Of a DNA stretch of 64,000 bases, positions 58,516 to 64,000 are shown piece by piece (positions within the stretch are counted from its first letter, which is position 1; each line of letters begins with the position of its first letter). The stretch is from Sulfuritalea sp. (GTDB taxonomy: Bacteria > Pseudomonadota > Gammaproteobacteria > Burkholderiales > Rhodocyclaceae), in NCBI GenBank assembly GCA_020853215.1, contig JADYZH010000075.1:1-64000 (forward strand), in the 5' to 3' direction. The position numbers were made by a program, and so were the translations under genes. The notes below the pieces were generated by a model. The model was not told the origin of the DNA. It made no database searches and worked only from the letters and a program-made list of their open reading frames with translations.

Positions 58516-59004
58516 ATGGCCTCAAACTTTCCCCTGCAATCCTTGCTCGACCTCTCCCAATTGCACCTCGACGAAGCGGCTCGCGAACTGGGCAAACTGA
58601 TCGCCGGAGAGCAGGAAGCCTCCAAGAGGCTCAGCATGCTGGTGCAGTACCGGGAGGAATATCATGCGCGGTTTCTGGCCCAGGCAAAAAGTGGCATCGG
58701 CCTGGGTGAGTGGAGCAACTACACCCACTTTCTTGCCCGCATCGATGATGCCATCGTACCGGCTGCGCTGGCCGTGACGCAGACCCAGCAGCAGACTCTG
58801 GCCGGCCAGCAGAACTGGATGGGGAAACACGGACGCGTCAGAGCCTTCGGTACCTTGGCCGACCGTCATCAGTCACACGTCGATTCGCAAGAGCAACGCA
58901 CGGAACAGAAAGCCAGCGACGAACATGGCGCGCGGCGACATGGTGCAATGGAAAGCGAGTGGAATCCCTTCCGGATGCTCGCACCAGCCCTTCCGACAGG
59001 TTAG
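58516..59004 (+). CDS. fliJ: Flagellar export chaperone FliJ
   Basis: A 162-residue, mostly helical FliJ. The N-terminus FPLQSLLDLSQLHLDEAARE and the conserved C-terminal AFGTLADRHQSHVDSQEQRT and SDEHGARRHG fit the family; the last 20 residues are extra. FliJ forms the stalk that links the FliI hexamer to the FlhA gate. It starts 41 bases after fliI and precedes fliK. Confidence 0.9.
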   Translation: MASNFPLQSLLDLSQLHLDEAARELGKLIAGEQEASKRLSMLVQYREEYHARFLAQAKSGIGLGEWSNYTHFLARIDDAIVPAALAVTQTQQQTLAGQQNWMGKHGRVRAFGTLADRHQSHVDSQEQRTEQKASDEHGARRHGAMESEWNPFRMLAPALPTG

Positions 59005-59076
59005 TTCCGAGGCCAAGAGCGTGGCACAAGCCTTGCTTGAACTAACGCATGACAATCCAGGCCGGAAGAAAATCAA

Positions 59077-60279
59077 ATGAATGAAATCCTGATGACACCG
59101 CAGTCCGGAGCCGCGCCGACCCAGGCCTCCGGCCGCAGCGCCGAATCTCGCGCCGGTGAAGCCGCCAAGGGCGACACAGAAACGGGCCCGCAAGTACTGT
59201 TTGCGGCGGTCCTGAAAGCGAAAAGCGAAAAGCAGCCGACGGAATCCGGCAAGGAAGTTCCATCCGACACGGAGTCACCGCCGATTGATGGCGCATCCGG
59301 CGTACCAACCGTTGCTGCGCCGGATCTGCTTACCATGCTGGTGGCGGAACACCCTCTCGCCGCAAAAGCGGAGCAGACGGCCTTTGCACCCGCAACCCCG
59401 CCGGCCGGCCAAGTTCAGCTTGATCCGCTCGCCGTTGTGGCGCCGGCAGCTCCGCCGACGCAAGCCCCCTCCCCGAGCGACGCCATGGCAACTTTTGATA
59501 CCTCGCGCCACCCCGCCGGGATCGATACCAATCCCGGCGACACCGTATCGCCAACGCCGACTTTCCTGTCGGCTGAGACGCCGGATGCCAAGAACAGTTC
59601 CGGCCGGCGGCAGGGAGAGCCGGGGGTCGATCACGGCAACATGGCAAGCCCTGCCCCGGACAAGCTTGCCGTCGACGCGGCAATTGCTGCCACCTCCGCA
59701 AAGGCAGGCACCGCTTCAATGGCCAATGATTTATATGAACAGGATTTCCGCACCGCCATCGATCGCGCGTCGGGCAACCCGGCAGCCATCGGGGTACAGA
59801 CCAGCGCAACATCTGCACCCATGCCGCCCGCACCCGGCCTGCGTGTGGAAACCCCATTGGGCCAGCCAGGCTGGCGCGATGAAGTCGGCCAGAAGCTGAC
59901 GTGGATGGTGAGCAATAACCGGCAACAAGCTGAACTCGTATTGAATCCACCCCAGCTCGGCCGTATAGAAGTCGCGCTGACCATCGAGGACGACCGCGCC
60001 AGCGTGAGCTTTGCCACGCCCCACGCAGCGGTACGCGAGACGCTTGAAAACTCCGTGGCGCGACTGCGTGAAATGCTCGCCGACGCCGGCGTCACGCTCG
60101 GTCAAACCCAGGTCGGCACCAACTCCGGCAATGACCCGAATCCAATGCACCCGAAAATTGATCGCTTTCTATCCACCCGCCCGGCCGGTGAAGGCCATGC
60201 CGCCACAATCGGTCTGCCTGGCAGCGAATCGGCATGGCGTTCCACCACCAGTCGCGGTATGGTGGACGTTTTTGCCTAG
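59077..60279 (+). CDS. fliK: Flagellar hook-length control protein FliK
   Basis: A 400-residue FliK. The long N-terminal two thirds is Pro/Ala/Thr-rich and low complexity, as expected of the secreted ruler. The conserved C-terminal domain contains WMVSNNRQQAELVLNPPQLG, RIEVALTIEDDRASVSFATP and LENSVARLREMLADAGVTLG. It measures hook length and switches export specificity. A short interspersed repeat (59541-59566) encodes VSPTPTF within the ruler region. A gap of 107 bases separates it from fliL, possibly containing a promoter. Confidence 0.93.
   Translation: MNEILMTPQSGAAPTQASGRSAESRAGEAAKGDTETGPQVLFAAVLKAKSEKQPTESGKEVPSDTESPPIDGASGVPTVAAPDLLTMLVAEHPLAAKAEQTAFAPATPPAGQVQLDPLAVVAPAAPPTQAPSPSDAMATFDTSRHPAGIDTNPGDTVSPTPTFLSAETPDAKNSSGRRQGEPGVDHGNMASPAPDKLAVDAAIAATSAKAGTASMANDLYEQDFRTAIDRASGNPAAIGVQTSATSAPMPPAPGLRVETPLGQPGWRDEVGQKLTWMVSNNRQQAELVLNPPQLGRIEVALTIEDDRASVSFATPHAAVRETLENSVARLREMLADAGVTLGQTQVGTNSGNDPNPMHPKIDRFLSTRPAGEGHAATIGLPGSESAWRSTTSRGMVDVFA
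59541..59566 (+). repeat. Short interspersed repeat, copy 5 (in fliK)
   Basis: CGTATCGCCAACGCCGACTT, read as VSPTPTF, is one base different from the core at 31713 over most of its length. It is in the variable FliK ruler region. Confidence 0.5.
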
Positions 60280-60386
60280 CGTGGTCAGCGCATGACGCCG
60301 GAACGGCGCCGATGTTGCGGTAGTAGCGCAAAAGCAGGAGCCGCGACGCATACCGCATATCCATGACTCTACTCCGGAGAACTTGA

Positions 60387-60965
60387 ATGGCAGATACCAA
60401 AAAGGCAGAGACGGAAGCTGCGCCACCACCGCCCAAGAAGAAGAGTAAATGGCTGCTGTTCATCATTATCGGCATAGCGGGTTTGGCACTGGGGGGGGGT
60501 GGCGCCTACTTTCTGGTGAAAAAGCAGGTGACCGAAGAAAGTGCGGACGCGCCGGCGCCGGAAGGTGCAAAGAAGAAGAAAGCCGACAACGCCGCCCCAC
60601 CCGTGTTCTACAAATTCGACAAGCCATTTACCGTCAAGCTGCAAACAGAGCAGCAGGAAGCCTACTTGCAAGCCGAGGTGCAGTTGAAACTGCCGGACGC
60701 GCAGAGCGTCGATCTGATCAAACAGTACGAGCCGGAATTGAAACATCGCATTACCTTGACCATGATGGGAAAAAAAGCGTCGGTCATCGGCACGGCCGAC
60801 GGCGTGCAACAACTGGCCAACGAATTGCGTAGCGTCACCAACAGCGTCATCGTTCCGGCATCAGTGCCGAAGGGCAAACCTGTCGCCGAAACAGACCCTG
60901 CCACGATCCCCGACGCTGATGCCCCGGTACAATCCGTGCTATTCTCAAGCTTCATCATCCAGTGA
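60387..60965 (+). CDS. fliL: Flagellar basal body-associated protein FliL
   Basis: A 192-residue FliL. A Lys-rich cytoplasmic N-terminus (PPPKKKSKW) precedes one membrane helix (LLFIIIGIAGLALGGGGAYF), followed by a linker and the periplasmic domain (FYKFDKPFTVKLQTEQQEAY, LQAEVQLKLPDAQSV). It rings the stator and supports torque. CCGGAG precedes ATG 60387. It begins the fliLMNOPQ run. Confidence 0.95.
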   Translation: MADTKKAETEAAPPPPKKKSKWLLFIIIGIAGLALGGGGAYFLVKKQVTEESADAPAPEGAKKKKADNAAPPVFYKFDKPFTVKLQTEQQEAYLQAEVQLKLPDAQSVDLIKQYEPELKHRITLTMMGKKASVIGTADGVQQLANELRSVTNSVIVPASVPKGKPVAETDPATIPDADAPVQSVLFSSFIIQ

Positions 60966-60993
60966 TTCCGCGCCCTTTCAAGGGCGAACCCGC

Positions 60994-61971
60994 ATGGCCG
61001 AGGATTTTCTCTCCCAAGAAGAAGTCGACGCACTACTCAAGGGCGTTACCGGCGAAACCGACGAGACGGCGTCGAATGTCAGTGACCCCGGGGGCGTCAA
61101 ATCCTACGACATAGGCCGTCAGGAGCGCATCGTTCGCGGCCGCATGCCGACGATGGAGCTCATCAACGAGCGTTTTGCCCGCTACCTGCGCATCGGCCTG
61201 TTCAATTTCATGCACAAGGGCGTCGAGGTATCCGTCGGCCCGATCAAGGTCCAGAAGTACAGCGAGTTCATCCGCAACCTGGTGGTTCCCACCAACCTCA
61301 ACCTGATTCAGGCCAAGCCATTGCGTGGCTCCGGGCTGATCGTGCTGGACCCGAATCTGGTCTTTCTTGTCGTCGACAACATGTTTGGTGGCGACGGCCG
61401 TTTCCATACACGGGTCGAAGGCCGCGACTTCACGGCGACCGAGCAGCGAATCATCCAGGGACTGCTCGGGGTTGTCTTCGAGGAATATCAGAGGGCCTGG
61501 CAACCGGTTTATCCGCTCACCTTCGAATATGTGCGTTCCGAAATGAACACACAGTTCGCCAACATTGCGACGCCATCGGAAGTAGTGATAGCCATCACCT
61601 TCAACCTCGAATTTTCCGGCAACACGTCGGACCTGCACATCTGCCTACCCTACTCGATGGTCGAGCCCATTCGTGACATGCTCAACAGCGCCATGCACAG
61701 CGAGCAGGCGTCGTCCGACAATCGCTGGACCAGCATGCTGACGCGACAACTGCAAACCGCGGAAGTGGAGCTTGTTTCCACGCTGGGCTCGACAAGCATT
61801 ACGTTTGGGGAGATCATAAACATGAAAGTCGGCGACGTAGTACCGCTGACGATCGAGGAAAATGTTCGGGCCACGGTGGATGGAGTGCCTGTCGTCGAGG
61901 CCCGATACGGTATTCGAAACGGACAGTACGCGCTCAAAATCAATCGCTTCCTTAGCGAAAAAGAAGCCTGA
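60994..61971 (+). CDS. fliM: Flagellar motor switch protein FliM
   Basis: A 325-residue FliM starting at ATG 60994; the track start at 60919 lies inside fliL. The N-terminus MAEDFLSQEEVDALLKGV is the CheY-P binding peptide. The middle domain (RIGLFNFMHKGVEVSVGPIK) and the C-terminal FliN-like domain (INMKVGDVVPLTIEENVRAT) are present. It receives the CheY signal and sets rotor direction. It starts 28 bases after fliL. Confidence 0.97.
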   Translation: MAEDFLSQEEVDALLKGVTGETDETASNVSDPGGVKSYDIGRQERIVRGRMPTMELINERFARYLRIGLFNFMHKGVEVSVGPIKVQKYSEFIRNLVVPTNLNLIQAKPLRGSGLIVLDPNLVFLVVDNMFGGDGRFHTRVEGRDFTATEQRIIQGLLGVVFEEYQRAWQPVYPLTFEYVRSEMNTQFANIATPSEVVIAITFNLEFSGNTSDLHICLPYSMVEPIRDMLNSAMHSEQASSDNRWTSMLTRQLQTAEVELVSTLGSTSITFGEIINMKVGDVVPLTIEENVRATVDGVPVVEARYGIRNGQYALKINRFLSEKEA

Positions 61972-62019
61972 CGACTCCATCGGGCGCTGCCGCAAGCGTC
62001 ATAAATGTCGGAGAAGTGA

Positions 62020-62448
62020 ATGAACCTGAAAACTGCACCTGCCAGCGTCGAACAACCGGTCTCGGATGACGATTGGGCCGCTGCCATGGGCGAACAGGCC
62101 ACAATCGAAGCGTCACCCGGCCCGGTCATCCAGCCAGCGCAGATTTTCGAGCAGTTTGCCGAGACAGACGGCAAGTCGCCGACGCCACAAGGTTTTGACA
62201 TGATCATGGACATCCCGGTCGCACTCACGGTGGAACTGGGCCGTACCAAGATTTCCATCCGCAATCTGTTGCAACTGGCGCACGGCTCGGTAGTCGAGCT
62301 TGACGGCATGGCCGGCGAGCCGATGGACGTATTGATCAACGGCACGCTGATCGCACAGGGCGAGGTAGTCGTGGTCAACGACAAATTCGGCATCCGCCTG
62401 ACCGACATCATCACACCGCAGGAACGCATCCGCAAACTGAACCGCTGA
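62020..62448 (+). CDS. fliN: Flagellar motor switch protein FliN
   Basis: A 142-residue FliN. The C-terminal surface-presentation domain reads IPVALTVELGRTKISIRNLL, LAHGSVVELDGMAGEPMDVL and INGTLIAQGEVVVVNDKFGI. An acidic N-terminal extension of about 55 residues precedes it. It builds the C ring with FliM and helps substrate docking. It starts 48 bases after fliM. Confidence 0.97.
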   Translation: MNLKTAPASVEQPVSDDDWAAAMGEQATIEASPGPVIQPAQIFEQFAETDGKSPTPQGFDMIMDIPVALTVELGRTKISIRNLLQLAHGSVVELDGMAGEPMDVLINGTLIAQGEVVVVNDKFGIRLTDIITPQERIRKLNR

Positions 62449-62564
62449 TAAGTCGGCGCTTACCCCCTTTGCTTCACGGCTTTTCAAGCCGTCGGGGCTC
62501 TATGCTTGCACCAATATTTCCGCCGCTGCTCCGCCACCGCGCGGTGATGCGGTTTCAGGTGCGC

Positions 62565-62969
62565 ATGCGCAAACTTATCACCTTCTTCGTCACCGGTTTC
62601 CTGCTTGCCGCGGACCTCTCGGCGCAAGCAGTAGCCCCGCCATCGGTAAGCGGTGGCCTGGCGCAGATGCTACTTGGCCTGGGCGGCGTCCTGGCACTCC
62701 TGGTAGGCAGTCTCTGGCTTCTGAAAAAACTCACGGCACCACGCGGCGCGGCAGCCGGGCTGATGCGGGTCGTCGCCGCCACCGCGGTGGGCGGGCGTGA
62801 GCGCGTGGTCATCGTTGAAGTCGGCAGCACATGGCTGGTGCTGGGCGTAGCCCCCGGTCACGTTTCCGCCTTGGCCGAGATTCCTCGTCAACCGGTTTCC
62901 GAACCCCCATCCGGAGCGGCAGCACCCCCTGTACCTGGCTGGCTGCAGCCGTTGATGAAGCGACGTTAG
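62565..62969 (+). CDS. fliO: Flagellar biosynthesis protein FliO
   Basis: A FliO-type protein of 134 residues if ATG 62565 ([20 protein letters not shown]) is used; in-frame ATGs at 62547, 62502 and 62469 are possible. CAGG lies about 6 bases upstream of 62565, and this start places a signal-like segment at the N-terminus. A membrane helix ([19 protein letters not shown]) is followed by the FliO domain with [20 protein letters not shown]. It helps assemble the FliP pore. It stops 2 bases before fliP. Confidence 0.88.
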   Translation: MRKLITFFVTGFLLAADLSAQAVAPPSVSGGLAQMLLGLGGVLALLVGSLWLLKKLTAPRGAAAGLMRVVAATAVGGRERVVIVEVGSTWLVLGVAPGHVSALAEIPRQPVSEPPSGAAAPPVPGWLQPLMKRR

Positions 62970-62971
62970 TC

Positions 62972-63706
62972 ATGCCGGCGCGATTTCTCGCCATTTTTTT
63001 CCTGCTTTCACCGGCGCAGGCATTTGCCCAGGCGCTACCTGCGCTCACCAGCACCCCAATGGCGAGCGGCGGCATCCAGTGGTCACTATCGATTCAAACC
63101 CTGCTGCTACTCACCGGCATTACTTTCCTGCCGGCCCTGATCCTTATGATGACCAGCTTCACTCGCATCATCATCGTCTTCTCCTTGCTGCGTCACGCCT
63201 TGGGAACCCAAACTTCGCCGCCGAACCAGGTCCTGGTCGGATTGGCGCTGTTCCTCACATTTTTCATCATGGCCCCGGTCGGCGAGCGGATCTACAACGA
63301 AGCCTATCTGCCTCTGGCCGAAAACAAGATCAGTTTCCAGGAAGCCCTGGAGAAGGGTGCTGTGCCGCTGCGCAACTTCATGCTGAAGCAGGTCCGCGAC
63401 GCCGACCTTGCCACATTTTCAAGAATCGCCAAGCAACCCGCTCCGGTCAGAGCCGACGAGATCCCCATGCGCATCCTGATTCCGGCCTTCGTCACTTCGG
63501 AACTGAAGACGGCCTTCCAGATCGGCTTCATCGTTTTCATCCCGTTTCTCATCATCGACATGATCGTCGCCTCAGTGTTGATGTCGATGGGTATGATGAT
63601 GATGTCGCCGGTCATCGTTGCCCTGCCTTTCAAGATCATGCTTTTTGTCCTGGTCGATGGCTGGAACCTGCTGATCGGCTCGCTGGTCCTGAGTTTCGGT
63701 CAATGA
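62972..63706 (+). CDS. fliP: Flagellar export gate protein FliP
   Basis: A 244-residue FliP starting at ATG 62972 ([20 protein letters not shown]); the track start at 62831 is inside fliO. A cleavable signal peptide precedes the conserved membrane core: [40 protein letters not shown] and [20 protein letters not shown]. It forms the pore of the export gate with FliQ and FliR. It overlaps fliQ by ATGA. Confidence 0.97.
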   Translation: MPARFLAIFFLLSPAQAFAQALPALTSTPMASGGIQWSLSIQTLLLLTGITFLPALILMMTSFTRIIIVFSLLRHALGTQTSPPNQVLVGLALFLTFFIMAPVGERIYNEAYLPLAENKISFQEALEKGAVPLRNFMLKQVRDADLATFSRIAKQPAPVRADEIPMRILIPAFVTSELKTAFQIGFIVFIPFLIIDMIVASVLMSMGMMMMSPVIVALPFKIMLFVLVDGWNLLIGSLVLSFGQ

Positions 63707-63972
63707 CCCCGACCACCGTCATCGAAATCGGCCGTGGTGCGCTTGAGCTTACGTTGCTGATTTCCGCGCCGCTGTTCATCGCCGCGCTGGTGACCGGACT
63801 GATTGTCAGCATCTTTCAGGCGGCCACCCAGATCAATGAGGCGACACTTTCCTTCGTGCCGAAGCTGGTGGCGATTTTCGTTACCCTGATTCTCGCCGGG
63901 CCGTGGATGATCACCATGATGACCGACTACATGCAGCGCCTCTACGGTTCGATTCCCGGAGTCATCGGTTAG
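63703..63972 (+). CDS. fliQ: Flagellar export gate protein FliQ
   Basis: An 89-residue FliQ with two membrane helices ([20 protein letters not shown] and [20 protein letters not shown]) and the conserved [19 protein letters not shown]. The start overlaps the fliP stop (ATGA); the larger track ORF is a shadow of fliP. The expected next gene, fliR, would begin at or beyond the window end. Confidence 0.97.
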   Translation: MTPTTVIEIGRGALELTLLISAPLFIAALVTGLIVSIFQAATQINEATLSFVPKLVAIFVTLILAGPWMITMMTDYMQRLYGSIPGVIG

Positions 63973-64000
63973 GATCCGTTCTCAATCATGCGACGGTGGC

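Noticed and set aside
58516-59004. Frameshift in fliJ
   Set aside because: The C-terminal part looked atypical at first, but LADRHQ and DEHGARRHG are in the expected places, so the gene is intact.
63988-64000. ATG at 63988 as the start of fliR
   Set aside because: Only 13 bases remain, no ribosome site precedes it, and the first codons (MRRW) cannot be recognised as FliR.
1-64000. tRNA, rRNA, CRISPR, prophage or transposase genes
   Set aside because: Both strands were read for them; no cloverleaf, repeat-spacer array or integrase/transposase-like ORF was seen.

Overview
The window is a 64-kb, GC-rich, almost entirely coding stretch of a motile Gram-negative chromosome, devoted to chemotaxis, signal transduction and the flagellum. 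The gene set (CheZ together with CheD and CheV, sigma-54 type fli promoters, an FlrB/FlrC-like pair, many PAS/HAMP receptors and hybrid kinases) fits a betaproteobacterium, most likely a Rhodocyclales-like lineage. That assignment is inference from family resemblance, not a database result. No tRNA, rRNA, CRISPR array, transposase or phage gene was seen.

Layout. (1) 45-15575, + strand: a first chemosensory cluster with a CheY-like regulator, an MCP-like protein, a STAS protein, CheA, MCP, CheW, a NIT-domain MCP, an HD-GYP regulator, a large hybrid kinase and an Aer-like PAS receptor. (2) 15612-27160: a FixJ-type regulator on the - strand, then cheR-cheB-cheD, an HDOD protein, an MCP with a CxxCH haem motif, a double CheV, cheY, cheZ and a second cheA. 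(3) 27185-38917: two hybrid kinases, a J-domain protein, a Sel1-repeat protein and a soluble CZB-type MCP. (4) 39040-44819: fliG and fliF on the - strand, divergent from an FlrB/FlrC-like pair and fliE. (5) 44820-55954: an insertion-like block between fliE and fliH containing a secreted alpha-carbonic anhydrase fusion, a lipoprotein, an HD-GYP protein, a membrane methyltransferase, a GGDEF protein, a CHASE hybrid kinase and a secreted coiled-coil protein. (6) 56409-63972: fliHIJKLMNOPQ. The window ends just before the expected fliR.

How it fits together. Receptors of five sensory types (4HB-like, NIT, PAS, haem-type periplasmic, CZB) feed two CheA kinases. One CheR/CheB/CheD set adapts them, and CheY/CheZ plus FliM/FliN form the motor output. 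GGDEF and HD-GYP proteins add c-di-GMP control, and FlrB/FlrC with sigma-54 drive the early flagellar genes.

The most striking observation is a 66-nt intergenic element present six times with no insertions or deletions. Each copy lies just upstream of, and in the same orientation as, a signalling or flagellar gene: cheR, the haem-type MCP, the Cache hybrid kinase, the CZB MCP, the GGDEF protein and fliH. It begins with the palindrome CTACGTAG and ends with CTTTGAGAC-like sequence. It looks like a shared cis-regulatory module, either an extended promoter or a leader RNA, that could co-regulate these dispersed transcription units. Secondary observations include a tandem CheV-CheV fusion, CheZ-like and MshEN-like motifs in unexpected proteins, a shared C-terminal KIELF tail, small ORFs overlapping cheA and flrB starts, and a short interspersed repeat that enters unrelated coding regions in the same reading frame.
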